NCBI GenBank assembly: GCA_029883975.1 | Contig: JAOUIL010000031.1 | Coordinates: 1-34,024, forward strand | Origin: Betaproteobacteria bacterium | GTDB taxonomy: Bacteria; Pseudomonadota; Gammaproteobacteria; Burkholderiales; SG8-39 | Reading direction: 5' to 3' | Length of the DNA stretch: 34,024 bases | Made by a program: the position numbers and the translations under genes | Notes under the pieces: generated by a model | What the model saw: only the letters and a program-made list of their open reading frames with translations | What the model was told of the DNA's origin: nothing | Database searches by the model: none | Shown here: piece by piece, positions 15,594 to 23,252 of the stretch | How the letters are laid out: every line of letters starts with the position of its first letter | How positions within the stretch are numbered: the first letter of the stretch is position 1

Positions 15594-16881
15594 CCGCGGC
15601 GCCGGCCCGGTCGGGCTGGCGAAGGACACTTCCAACCTGTTCCGCGACCGGGCGGCCGGCGGGCGCCGGCGCCTGGACGTGCGCCGGTTCCGCGACGTGC
15701 TCGAGGTGAACGCGCGCGAGGGCTGGGTGGACGCCGAGGGCATGGTCACCTACGAGGACCTGGTGCGCGGTTGCCTCGCGCAGGGTGTCATGCCGGCAGT
15801 GGTGCCGCAGCTGAAGACCATCACGCTCGGCGGTGCGATGGCGGGCGTGGGCATCGAGGCATCGTCGCACCGCTACGGCCTGGTGCACGACACGGCGCAG
15901 GAGATCGAGGTGCTGCTCGGCGACGGCTCGATCGTGCTCGCCACGCCGGACAACGAGCACGCCGGCCTGTTCTATGGCTTCCCCAATTCGTACGGCACGC
16001 TCGGCTACGCGCTGCGCGTGAAGGCGAAAGTGGTGCCGGTCAGGCGCTACGTGCGGCTCGAGCACCAGCCGTTCGCCGAAGCACCGCGCTTCTTCGCGGC
16101 GCTGGGCGAGCGCCTGCGCGCGGGCGAGGCCGACTTCATCGACGGCGTCGTTTTCGGGCCGCGCGAGATGGTCCTCACGCTCGGGCGCTTCGCGGACCAG
16201 GCGCCCGCCACGAGCGACTACACCTTCGAGAACATCTACTATCGCTCGCTGCGGGAAAGGCGCGAAGATTTCCTCTCGGTGCACGACTACCTCTGGCGCT
16301 GGGACACCGACTGGTTCTGGTGCTCGAAGAACGTGGGCGCGCAGAACCCGCTCGTGCGGCGCTTCGTCTACGGCCGCAAGCGCCTCGGCTCGCGCACCTA
16401 CACGAAGATCATGCGCTGGAACGCGCGCGTCGGGCTGACGAAGAAGCTCGAGCGCCTCGCCGGCCTGCACTCCGAATCCATCATCCAGGACGTCGACATC
16501 CCGCTCGAGCGTGCGGGCGAGTTCCTCGAGTTCTACGCGCGCGACATCGGCCTGTGGCCGCAGTGGGTCTGCCCCATCGGCCCCGCGCCGCATGCCGGGC
16601 GCTTCACGCTCTACCCGATGGCGCCGGGCTGGTACGTGAACTTCGGCTTCTGGGACGTGAAGCGCACGCGCGCGGCGCATCCCCCGGGACACTTCAACCG
16701 CCTGGTCGAGCGCAAGGTCGCCGAGCTCGGCGGCATCAAATCGCTGTACTCGGAGAGCTTCTTCCCGCAGGAGGAGTTTCGCGCCGCGTACGGCGGCGCG
16801 GCCTACGACGCGCTGAAGCGCAAGTATGACCCGCAAGGGGCCTTCCCGACGCTGTACGAGAAGTGCGTGCTGCGCGCCTAG
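15544..16881 (+). CDS. FAD-binding oxidoreductase, DHCR24/BfaA/UfaD-like
   Basis: 445 aa. The FAD_binding_4 (PCMH/VAO-type) domain occupies roughly residues 30-210: LKTITLGGAMAGVGIEASSH (about residues 90-109), YGLVHDTAQEIEVLLGDG and FYGFPNSYGTLGYALRVK. The C-terminal half (WRWDTDWFWCSKN ... ESFFPQEEFRAAYGG ... YDPQGAFPTLYEKCV) matches the sterol-reductase/24-dehydrocholesterol-reductase branch. With the overlapping methyltransferase it is likely to reduce a methylene intermediate to a methyl-branched acyl chain or to introduce a second double bond on the way to a furan fatty acid. Start ATG 15544 lies inside the previous gene; GGGGG at 15532-15536 is a possible ribosome site. The long overlap suggests tight coupling. 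Confidence 0.83.
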   Translation: MSRLHAAKTQALREQLSRGAGPVGLAKDTSNLFRDRAAGGRRRLDVRRFRDVLEVNAREGWVDAEGMVTYEDLVRGCLAQGVMPAVVPQLKTITLGGAMAGVGIEASSHRYGLVHDTAQEIEVLLGDGSIVLATPDNEHAGLFYGFPNSYGTLGYALRVKAKVVPVRRYVRLEHQPFAEAPRFFAALGERLRAGEADFIDGVVFGPREMVLTLGRFADQAPATSDYTFENIYYRSLRERREDFLSVHDYLWRWDTDWFWCSKNVGAQNPLVRRFVYGRKRLGSRTYTKIMRWNARVGLTKKLERLAGLHSESIIQDVDIPLERAGEFLEFYARDIGLWPQWVCPIGPAPHAGRFTLYPMAPGWYVNFGFWDVKRTRAAHPPGHFNRLVERKVAELGGIKSLYSESFFPQEEFRAAYGGAAYDALKRKYDPQGAFPTLYEKCVLRA

Positions 16882-16885
16882 GCGC

Positions 16886-17503
16886 TCAGAAGCGCACCGC
16901 GAGGCCCGCCGACACCTCGCCCTGCCCGAACGTGTCGCCCTGGATCTGCACCACGCAGCCGCCGCTGCAGAACAGCGCGCTGCTGCTGCTCACCAGCGTG
17001 GCGAACGCGCGGCCCTCGAGCTTGAGCGCCACGCGGCCCGCCAGCGGAATCATGTAGCCGACGCCGACGTTGAGCGAGAAATTCGTCTCCGCGTCCAGGC
17101 CCGACTCGCGCGGGTCGAGGTTGGTGAGGCCCACGCCGCCGAGCAGGTACAGGCCCCGGCCGATCTCTTCGTAGAAGTACGTCCCGCCGAACTGGATATA
17201 GGTGATGTCCAGGCCGATGCGCGAGACCGCCGGCGAGAAGCTGCTCGCGCGCAGCGCCAGCTCCCCGCTGCGCCGGCTGACATACAGCTCGTACTGCGAG
17301 CGGCGATCGATGTCGAGGGCCACCGACACCGCGTAGGCGGCGCCCTCGGTCATTTGCCAGGCATCGCCGGTGGCCGCGTCGGTCAGCTCGCCGCCGAAGC
17401 GGTAGCCGGCGTACACGCTGGCCATGTGGCCCTGCTGGGCGTGCGCCGCCGCAGGAACCGCCACAGCGAGCGCGGCGAGCATCGCGAGGCACCCGGCCTT
17501 CAT
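16886..17503 (-). CDS. Outer-membrane beta-barrel protein
   Basis: 205 aa. Signal peptide MKAGCLAMLAALAVAVPAAAHAQ (about residues 1-23), then alternating amphipathic strands (ASVYAGYRFGG, SQYELYVSRRSG, TYIQFGGTYFY, LYLLGGVGLTNL, FSLNVGVGYMIPL, VALKLEGRAFATL) ending with a terminal aromatic Phe (GLAVRF), the usual signature for BAM insertion. The size fits an eight-stranded barrel. A pair of cysteines (FCSGGCVVQ) may form a loop disulfide. It starts in an ATGA overlap with the TPP enzyme gene upstream (17500-17503), so the two are co-translated although no functional link is evident. No named family recognised. Confidence 0.8.
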   Translation of the reverse strand: MKAGCLAMLAALAVAVPAAAHAQQGHMASVYAGYRFGGELTDAATGDAWQMTEGAAYAVSVALDIDRRSQYELYVSRRSGELALRASSFSPAVSRIGLDITYIQFGGTYFYEEIGRGLYLLGGVGLTNLDPRESGLDAETNFSLNVGVGYMIPLAGRVALKLEGRAFATLVSSSSALFCSGGCVVQIQGDTFGQGEVSAGLAVRF

Positions 17504-19164
17504 GTGCCGAACCCGTCCTCGACCATCACCTCGAGCAGGCGCGGCGCGCCGCTGGCGAGCGCCTCGCGCAGCGCGGGCGCGACCTCCGCCGGATCGGTGA
17601 TGCGCCGCGCCGGCACGCCCATCGAACCGGCGAGCGCCGTGTAGTCGATCACGGGCTCGCGGATGTCCATGCCGACGAAGCGGTCGGTCTTGCGCATCGA
17701 GATGAGGCGCTCCTTGAGGATGCGGTAGCCGCGATTGTGCGTGATGACGTAGGTGATCGGCAGCCCGAGGTGCGCCGCGGTCCACAGCGCCTGGATGCCG
17801 TACAGCGCCGAGCCGTCGCCGACCACCGCCGCCACCGGCCGGCCGGGCAGCGCGAGGCTCACGCCGATCGCGCCGGGCAGCGCGAAGCCGAGGCCGCCGC
17901 TCGCCAGGCCGTAGAAGCTCTGCGGGTCGCGCTGCTCGAGCAGCGCGGGCAGCGCCGCGCTCGAGGTGAGCGCCTCCTCTACCACCACGCCGTCCGCCGG
18001 CAGCGACTCGGCGACGCGCAGCATCAGGTAGCGCGGATCGATCGGCTTCTCCTCGGCCGCTTCCAGCGCCGCAAGGCGCGCCGCGCCGCGTTGCGCGCTC
18101 CAGTTGCGCGGCGCAAGCGCCGCGAGACGCCGCTCGGCGGCCGCCGCGCCTGGTGCGTCGCGCTGGGCGCGCAGCAGCGGCAGCAGCGCGCGCAGCGTTT
18201 CCTTCACGTTCGCGCAGATCGCAAGCGCCGCCGGGTGGTTCTTGCCGATTTCCCAGTCGCGCTCGCTCACGTGCACCACGGGCAGGCCGCCGGGCAGCGG
18301 ATCGAGCGGGCTGTAGACCGACATGCGCAGCAGGTCGGCGCCCAGGCACACGAGCAGGTCGAAGGGCTCGAGCGCCGCGCGTACCGATTTCTGCACGCGC
18401 GTGAGCGATCCGAGGTAGGCGCGGTGGGCGCTAGGAAACTGGGCCGCGTAGGGCACGGTCTGCTGGAACACGCCCGCGCCGAGCAGCTCGGCGAGCTCGG
18501 CGGCCTCGGCGAAGGCGTCGTGGGTCGCCAGCTCGTGCCCGGCTACGATCACCGGATTCTTCGCCGCCAGCAGCCGGCGCGCGAGCTCGGCGAGCGCCTC
18601 GTCTGACGGACGCACGCGCGCGTCGATGCGCGTGCGCGCCCCGAGGTCCATCTCGGCCTGCTGCTCGAGCACGTCGCCCGGCAGCGAAAGGAACACCGGG
18701 CCGGTGGGCGGCGTGAGCGCGACCTTTGCCGCGCGCCGGATGATGCGCGGCAGATCCTCGGCGCGCGTCGCCTCGACCGCCCATTTGACGAACGGCGTGG
18801 CGACCGGAACGAGCGGCGCGTACAGCAGCGGCTCGGCGAGGCCGTGGCCCTGTTCCTGCTGCCCGGCGGTGAGCAGGATCGGCGAGCCGGAGAACTGCGC
18901 GTTGTACAGCGCGCCCATGGCGTTGCCCAGGCCCGGCGCCACGTGCACGTTGGCCGCCGTGAGCCGGTGCGAGGCGCGCGCGAAGCCGTCCGCCATCGCC
19001 ACCACCACCGACTCGTGCAGGCCGAGCACGTACTTGAGCTGCGGGAAGTCGGGCACCGCCTCCATGATCGGCAGCTCGGTGGTGCCCGGATTGCCGAACA
19101 GGTGCGTGACGCCTTCGTCGACGAGCAGACGCAGGAACGCGTTGCGGCCGGTGAGGGTTTCCAT
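17500..19164 (-). CDS. Thiamine-diphosphate-dependent decarboxylase, benzoylformate-decarboxylase-like
   Basis: 554 aa with three domains. N-terminal Pyr domain: LFGNPGTTELPIMEAVPDF and catalytic Glu in LGLHESVVVAMADGFARA (about residues 45-65). Central TPP_M domain: NPVIVAGHELATHDAFAEA. C-terminal PP domain: VVGDGSALYGIQALWTAAHLG, then THNRGYRILKERL, the Mg/TPP motif in benzoylformate-decarboxylase form. The family decarboxylates 2-keto acids to aldehydes or performs carboligation; the substrate is unknown. Start ATG 19164 lies behind TAGCAT (19179-19174). The FNR-type box at 19213-19226 is 55 bp from the start and shared with the divergent small gene. It ends in an ATGA overlap with a beta-barrel gene. 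Confidence 0.85.
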   Translation of the reverse strand: METLTGRNAFLRLLVDEGVTHLFGNPGTTELPIMEAVPDFPQLKYVLGLHESVVVAMADGFARASHRLTAANVHVAPGLGNAMGALYNAQFSGSPILLTAGQQEQGHGLAEPLLYAPLVPVATPFVKWAVEATRAEDLPRIIRRAAKVALTPPTGPVFLSLPGDVLEQQAEMDLGARTRIDARVRPSDEALAELARRLLAAKNPVIVAGHELATHDAFAEAAELAELLGAGVFQQTVPYAAQFPSAHRAYLGSLTRVQKSVRAALEPFDLLVCLGADLLRMSVYSPLDPLPGGLPVVHVSERDWEIGKNHPAALAICANVKETLRALLPLLRAQRDAPGAAAAERRLAALAPRNWSAQRGAARLAALEAAEEKPIDPRYLMLRVAESLPADGVVVEEALTSSAALPALLEQRDPQSFYGLASGGLGFALPGAIGVSLALPGRPVAAVVGDGSALYGIQALWTAAHLGLPITYVITHNRGYRILKERLISMRKTDRFVGMDIREPVIDYTALAGSMGVPARRITDPAEVAPALREALASGAPRLLEVMVEDGFGT

Positions 19165-19212
19165 GGGGCGCCTATGCTACGCGATGCACGACGCAGGCTG
19201 CGCGCCTGCTTC

Positions 19213-19226
19213 TTGACCGAGGTCAA
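19213..19226. promoter_or_regulatory. FNR/ANR-type box between the TPP enzyme and a small charged protein
   Basis: TTGACCGAGGTCAA, centred at 19219.5. Rightward, the start site would be about 19261 with GAGCAT (19248-19253) as -10 and a 15-base leader carrying AAGGAGA before GTG 19276. Leftward, it would be about 19178, 14 bases before the TPP enzyme start, with a poorer -10. The rightward direction is better supported. Confidence 0.7.
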
Positions 19227-19275
19227 GATCGCCGGCAGTGACGGCGCGAGCATTGCCAAGGACAAGGAGAGAGCC

Positions 19276-19467
19276 GTGCGCAGAAAACGCAGGCGCAAGC
19301 CCGCCGCCGCCCCAGGAGTGCCGACCGCCCCGGCCGGCCGCGCCGAGGAGCTGAACGCCGGAGGCCGGGCGCTGCTCGGCCGCGAGGACAAGCCGCGCCG
19401 CATGCGGCCGGAGCCCGCCGACGACGCTTCCATCGAGGATCCGCTGCGCGACTGGCCGGAGGATTGA
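19276..19467 (+). CDS. Small charged protein of unknown function
   Basis: 63 aa from GTG 19276, with a strong ribosome site AAGGAGA (19264-19270). The N-terminus is very basic (VRRKRRRKPAAAP), the C-terminus acidic and tryptophan-containing (DDASIEDPLRDWPED); the middle is AEELNAGGRALLGRED. No secretion signal or membrane span. The dipolar design suggests nucleic-acid or ribosome contact by the basic head, but this is only a guess. It lies directly behind an FNR-type box and 31 bp before the MJ1316/DUF504 gene, so it is probably the first gene of the RNA-repair unit. Confidence 0.65.
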   Translation: MRRKRRRKPAAAPGVPTAPAGRAEELNAGGRALLGREDKPRRMRPEPADDASIEDPLRDWPED

Positions 19468-19498
19468 GCGGCGAGGTCGTGGGACGGAGGCGGCGGCC

Positions 19499-19753
19499 AT
19501 GGTCCCGATCCACGAGCTGCTGGCGCGCATCCGCTGGGACCCGGAGTTCGGGCGCGCGCGCTTCGTGATCGCCTATGTCGACCACGAGAAAGAGGCGCTG
19601 GTGCGCGTGCCCTTCGAGCGCATCGCACTGCCCGCGGACCACCGCTTCGGCTTCGAAGCGCTGGAGGAAGACGGCACGCGGCACAGCGTGCCGTATCACC
19701 GCGTGCGCGAGGTGTGGCGCGACGGCGAGCGGATCTGGTCGCGCAGGGGCTAG
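19499..19753 (+). CDS. MJ1316/DUF504-type RNA cyclic-group end-recognition domain protein
   Basis: 84 aa, the whole length of a DUF504 domain: VPIHELLARIRWDPEF, then FVIAYVDHEKEALVRVPFE and the ending SVPYHRVREVWRDGERIW. The family (PF04457) has been proposed to recognise RNA ends bearing 2',3'-cyclic phosphates and is often encoded near RNA-repair enzymes; that role is prediction in the literature. Here it is followed immediately by archease and RtcB, which process and ligate exactly such ends, so the context supports the idea. Start ATG 19499 has ACGGAGG (19484-19490). An FNR-type box lies in the 19-bp gap before archease, so the downstream genes can also be started separately. Confidence 0.82.
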   Translation: MVPIHELLARIRWDPEFGRARFVIAYVDHEKEALVRVPFERIALPADHRFGFEALEEDGTRHSVPYHRVREVWRDGERIWSRRG

Positions 19754-19756
19754 GGC

Positions 19757-19770
19757 TTGACGCAGGTCAA
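19757..19770. promoter_or_regulatory. FNR/ANR-type box upstream of archease-rtcB
   Basis: TTGACGCAGGTCAA, centred at 19763.5, three bases after the DUF504 stop. A class II start site falls at about 19805, one base before the in-frame GTG 19806 of archease. GACGAT (19793-19798) is the candidate -10. Confidence 0.78.
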
Positions 19771-19805
19771 AGGTGCCGCGCACCGCGCAGCGGACGATTC
19801 ACTTC

Positions 19806-20219
19806 GTGCAGCGCTGGGAGCACTTCGAGCATGGCGCCGACGTCGGCGTGCGCGGCTACGGCGCAACCCTGGCCGAGGCCTTCGAGCAGGCGGCGCTCGC
19901 GCTGACGGCCGTGATCACCGACCCGGCCACGGTGCGGCCGCTCGAGCACGTCGAGGTGAGCTGCGAGGCGCCGGACAACGAGCTGCTGCTCGCCGAGTGG
20001 CTGAACGCGATCGTCTACGAGATGGCGACGCGCCGGATGCTGTTCTCGCGCTTCGCGGTGCGCCTGGAGAGCGACGGCCTCTCGGGCGAGGCCTGGGGCG
20101 AGCCGGTGGAGGCCGCGCGCCACCACCCGGCGGTGGAAGTGAAGGGCGCGACCTATACGCAGCTGCGCGTCGCCCCCGAGGGCGATGGGTGGGTCGCGCA
20201 AACCGTGGTAGACGTATGA
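19806..20219 (+). CDS. Archease, RtcB activator
   Basis: 137 aa from GTG 19806. Archease folds begin with a strand leading to E-H-T-A-D; here [27 protein letters not shown] carries that motif with Thr replaced by Gly (EHGAD). Further landmarks are [26 protein letters not shown] and GEAWGEPVE, then YTQLRV near the end. Archease promotes RtcB guanylylation and lets it turn over. A longer reading from GTG 19773 is in frame, but that codon lies only 3 bases after the FNR-type box and upstream of the predicted start site, so GTG 19806 is preferred despite lacking a Shine-Dalgarno. rtcB begins 1 bp after the stop. Confidence 0.85.
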   Translation: MQRWEHFEHGADVGVRGYGATLAEAFEQAALALTAVITDPATVRPLEHVEVSCEAPDNELLLAEWLNAIVYEMATRRMLFSRFAVRLESDGLSGEAWGEPVEAARHHPAVEVKGATYTQLRVAPEGDGWVAQTVVDV

Positions 20220-20220
20220 C

Positions 20221-21651
20221 ATGGAACTGAACCTGTTCGAGAAAGCGGGCGACTACGAGTGGGTGATCCCGCGCCAGGGCGCGATGCGCGTGCCGGCGGT
20301 CATCTACGCGAGCGAGGCGCTGGTGCGCGACATGGACCGCAAGGTCTACGAGCAGGCGGTGAACGTCGCTGCGCTGCCCGGCATCGTCAAGGCCTCCTAC
20401 GCCATGCCCGATGCGCATTGGGGCTACGGCTTTCCGATCGGCGGCGTCGCGGCGTTCGACCCGGATGCGGGCGGCGTGGTGTCCGCGGGCGGCGTCGGAT
20501 TCGACATCTCCTGCGGCGTGCGCTGCCTGCACACGGGCCTCGCGCGCGCGGACATCGAGCAGGTCCAGGCGCCGCTCGCGCACGAGCTGTCGCGCGCCAT
20601 TCCCGCGGGCGTGGGCAGCACCGGCGAAATCCGCCTGGGCGAGAAGGAGATGGACGCAATGCTCGCGGGCGGCGCCGCCTGGGCGGTGCAGCGCGGCTGG
20701 GGCGAGGCGGCGGACCTCGAGCGCATCGAGGAGCACGGGCAGATGAAGCACGCCAAGCCGGGCAACGTCTCGGCGCAGGCGAAGAAGCGCCAGCGCGACG
20801 AGATGGGCACGCTGGGCAGCGGCAACCACTACCTCGAGATCCAGGAAGTGACCTCGGTGTTCGACGCCGACATCGCCGCCGCCTACGGCCTCGCGCAGGG
20901 CGACATCGTCGTCATGATCCATTGCGGCTCGCGCGGCCTCGGCCACCAGATCGGCACCGAGTACCTGAAGCGCATGGCGGTGTCCGCCGCGCAGCACGGC
21001 ATCGCGCTGCCCGACCGTGAGCTCGCCTGCGCGCCGATTAGTTCCGACGTCGGGCAGGAATACCTCGGCGCGATGCGCGCGGCGATCAACTGCGCGCTCG
21101 CCAACCGGCAGATCCTCACGCACCTGGTGCGCGAGGTGTTCCGCCGCATGCGGCCCGAGGCGCGCCTGCCGCTGCTCTACGACGTGTCGCACAACACCTG
21201 CAAGGTGGAGGAGCACCGTGCTGACGGCGGCGTGCGCAAGCTCTACGTGCACCGCAAGGGCGCGACGCGCGCGTTCGGTCCGGGGCACCCGGACTTGCCC
21301 GTGGCGTTCCGCGACGCGGGCCAGCCGGTGCTGATCGGCGGCTCGATGGGCACCGGCTCCTACGTGCTCGCGGGGACGAAGGAATCCGAGGCGCTCGCCT
21401 TCAGCTCGGCCTGCCACGGCGCGGGCCGCGCGATGAGCCGCCACCAGGCGCTGAAGAACTGGCAGGGCCGCCAGGTGGTAAACGAGCTCGCCGCGCGCGG
21501 CATCCTCATCAAGAGCCCGTCGATGCGCGGCGTGGCGGAAGAGGCGCCCGGCGCCTACAAGGACGTCGCCGCGGTGGTGGACGCGGCGGACGCGGCGGGC
21601 CTCGCGCGCAAGGTGGCGCGCGTCGAGCCCCTGGTATGCATCAAGGGATGA
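20221..21651 (+). CDS. rtcB: RNA-splicing ligase RtcB (3'-phosphate/5'-OH ligase)
   Basis: 476 aa, a complete RtcB without an intein. Metal-site motifs: Asp and Cys in VGFDISCGVR (about residues 93-102), LGSGNHYLEIQ, IHCGSRGLGHQIG and VSHNTCKVE; the guanylylated nucleophile is His399 in SACHGAGR. RtcB joins 3'-phosphate or 2',3'-cyclic-phosphate ends to 5'-OH ends using GTP and Mn2+, which repairs RNA cut by toxins or ribonucleases. It follows archease by 1 bp and is followed at 4 bp by a frameshifted phosphotransferase. Regulation is probably through the FNR-type box before archease rather than the RtcR/sigma54 system of E. coli; no rtcR gene or -24/-12 promoter is seen. Confidence 0.96.
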   Translation: MELNLFEKAGDYEWVIPRQGAMRVPAVIYASEALVRDMDRKVYEQAVNVAALPGIVKASYAMPDAHWGYGFPIGGVAAFDPDAGGVVSAGGVGFDISCGVRCLHTGLARADIEQVQAPLAHELSRAIPAGVGSTGEIRLGEKEMDAMLAGGAAWAVQRGWGEAADLERIEEHGQMKHAKPGNVSAQAKKRQRDEMGTLGSGNHYLEIQEVTSVFDADIAAAYGLAQGDIVVMIHCGSRGLGHQIGTEYLKRMAVSAAQHGIALPDRELACAPISSDVGQEYLGAMRAAINCALANRQILTHLVREVFRRMRPEARLPLLYDVSHNTCKVEEHRADGGVRKLYVHRKGATRAFGPGHPDLPVAFRDAGQPVLIGGSMGTGSYVLAGTKESEALAFSSACHGAGRAMSRHQALKNWQGRQVVNELAARGILIKSPSMRGVAEEAPGAYKDVAAVVDAADAAGLARKVARVEPLVCIKG

Positions 21652-21655
21652 GGCC

Positions 21656-22734
21656 GTGAACGAGACGCCCTTCACGCCCGCGGCACTGGCGGATTACCTG
21701 CGCGGCCTGCACGGCGCCGAGGTGCGCGAGGTGCGCGTCACGCCGCTCGGCGGCGGCCGCCAGGGCGACAAGGGCTACGGCTACGGGGTGCCGCTGCGCA
21801 TCGACTACACGCTCGCCGGCGAGCCGCGGCGCGCGGTGCTGGAGACCGTGCGCCCGGGCCCTTCGGCCACGAGCACATGGCCGACCGCGCGCAGCTGCTG
21901 CTCTGGGCGCACGGCGCGTTCAACCGCCTGCCGCGCCACGTGCCGTCGCTGGACGTAGGCGCGGTGCGCGCCGAGGGCGCGCTCGAGTCGCTGGGCAGCG
22001 CCGAGGAGCTGTTCATGCTCGCGCCGTTCGTGGAAGGGCGCGAGTACGCCGACGACCTGCTGCGGCTGCGCGGTGGCGCGGCGGCCGGGCCGCAGGATTT
22101 CGCGCGCGCCGACGCGCTGTGCGATTACCTGGCGGACATCCACCGCATGCGCGGTCCCGACCCGGGCCTGTACGTGCGCCGCGTGCGCGACCTGCTCGGC
22201 CACGGCGAATGCATCTTCGGCGTCGCCGACAGCTACCCGGCGGGTCCGCTGGTCGAGCCGGTGCGCGAAATCGAGCGCCGCGCGCTCGAGTGGCGCTGGC
22301 GGCTGAAGGAGCGCACCCACCGCCTGCGCCAGGTGCACGGCGATTTCCATCCCTGGAACATCCTGTTTCGCGCGGGCACCGACTTCTCCGTGCTCGACCG
22401 CTCGCGCGGCGAATGGGGCGAGGCGGCCGACGACGTGACCTGCCTGACGCTCAACTACCTCTTCTTCTCGCTGCAGCGCTCGGGCCGGCTGGAAGGCGAC
22501 CTCGAGCGCCTGTTCGGCGGCTTCTGGGCGCGCTATCTCGAGCGCTCGGGCGACGCGGAGATCCTCGAGGTCGCGGCGCCGTTCTTCGCCTTTCGCGCGC
22601 TGGTCATGGCCAACCCGCTCTGGTACCCGGTGCTCGAAGACGGCGTGCGGCGCAAGGTGCTCGATTTCGCGCTGAACGTGCTCGCCGCGCCGCGCTTCGA
22701 CCCGGCGCGCGCCAACGCCTACTGCGGCGCATGA
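21656..22734 (+). pseudogene. APH-fold phosphotransferase interrupted by a one-base frameshift
   Basis: Two adjoining frames give one kinase. The first (GTG 21656) covers the N-lobe: ALADYLRGLHGAEV ... LRIDYTLAGEPRRAVLETVRPGP. At GGGCCC (21856-21861) the frame is lost; one extra C would continue as GPFGHEHMADRAQLLLWAHGAFNRLP in the frame that runs to TGA 22732-22734. That part carries the catalytic loop VHGDFHPWNILF and metal Asp in VLDRSRGEWG. Joined length would be about 360 aa, as expected for an aminoglycoside/choline-kinase-type fold. The frameshift may be a real mutation, a sequencing error in a GC run, or programmed slippage. ATG 21877 could restart translation but would lack the ATP-binding N-lobe. 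It overlaps the next gene by ATGA. Substrate unknown. Confidence 0.75.
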
Positions 22735-23252
22735 GCTTCGCGGTGTGGCTGACGGGGCTGTCGGGCTCGGGCAAGAGCGCCGTCGCGCGCGAGCTGCTCG
22801 CGCAGCTGCACGCGCGCGGCGTGGACGCCGCAGTGCTCGAATCCGACGTGATGCGCACGCAGCTCACGCCTTTTGCGCGCTACGACGCGCACGAGCGCGA
22901 GTTTTTCTACGGCGCGCTCGCGCACTTCGGCGCGCACCTCGTCGCGCAGGGCCGGCCGGTGGTGTTCGACGCCACCGCCAACCTGCGCGCCTACCGCGAT
23001 GCGGCGCGCGCGCGCATCGCGCACTTCGCCGAGGTGTACGTGGACACGCCGCTCGAGGTGTGCGCGGCGCGCGATGTGAAAGGGCTTTACCGCGCGGCGC
23101 GCGAGGGAAAGAGCACGACGCTGCCCGGCGCGCAGGCGGCCTACGAGCCGCCCGCCGCGCCCGAGCTCGTCGTGCACGGCGACCGCGGCACGCCGGCGGA
23201 TGCCGCCGCGCTCATCGTCGCGTCGCTCGCGGACCGGCGCTGGCTGGGGTAG
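22731..23252 (+). CDS. P-loop kinase, adenylylsulfate kinase (CysC)-like
   Basis: 173 aa. P-loop GLSGSGKSAVARELL at residues 9-23, ESDVMRTQLTPFARYDAHERE in place of the CysC DGDNxR...LGFSxxDR region, VVFDATANLRAYRDAAR, then the typical YVDTPLEVCAARDVKGLYRAAREG lid and YEPPAAPELVVHGD. APS kinase makes PAPS for sulfate assimilation, but no other sulfur gene is near and the substrate loop (DGD to ESD) differs, so another substrate is possible. It begins in an ATGA overlap with the frameshifted phosphotransferase, and the pair resembles the bifunctional phosphotransferase/P-loop proteins seen in other proteobacteria. Position at the end of the RNA-repair cluster raises the possibility of an RNA or nucleotide substrate. 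The 3' end overlaps the convergent hydrolase by 41 bp. Confidence 0.8.
   Translation: MSFAVWLTGLSGSGKSAVARELLAQLHARGVDAAVLESDVMRTQLTPFARYDAHEREFFYGALAHFGAHLVAQGRPVVFDATANLRAYRDAARARIAHFAEVYVDTPLEVCAARDVKGLYRAAREGKSTTLPGAQAAYEPPAAPELVVHGDRGTPADAAALIVASLADRRWLG

Noticed and set aside
19773..19805. Longer archease start at GTG 19773
   Set aside because: It begins 3 bases after the FNR-type box, upstream of the predicted start site, and the extra residues are not part of the archease fold.
21877..22734. Independent short kinase starting at ATG 21877
   Set aside because: It would lack the nucleotide-binding N-lobe that is encoded in the adjoining frame just upstream; a frameshifted single gene explains the region better.
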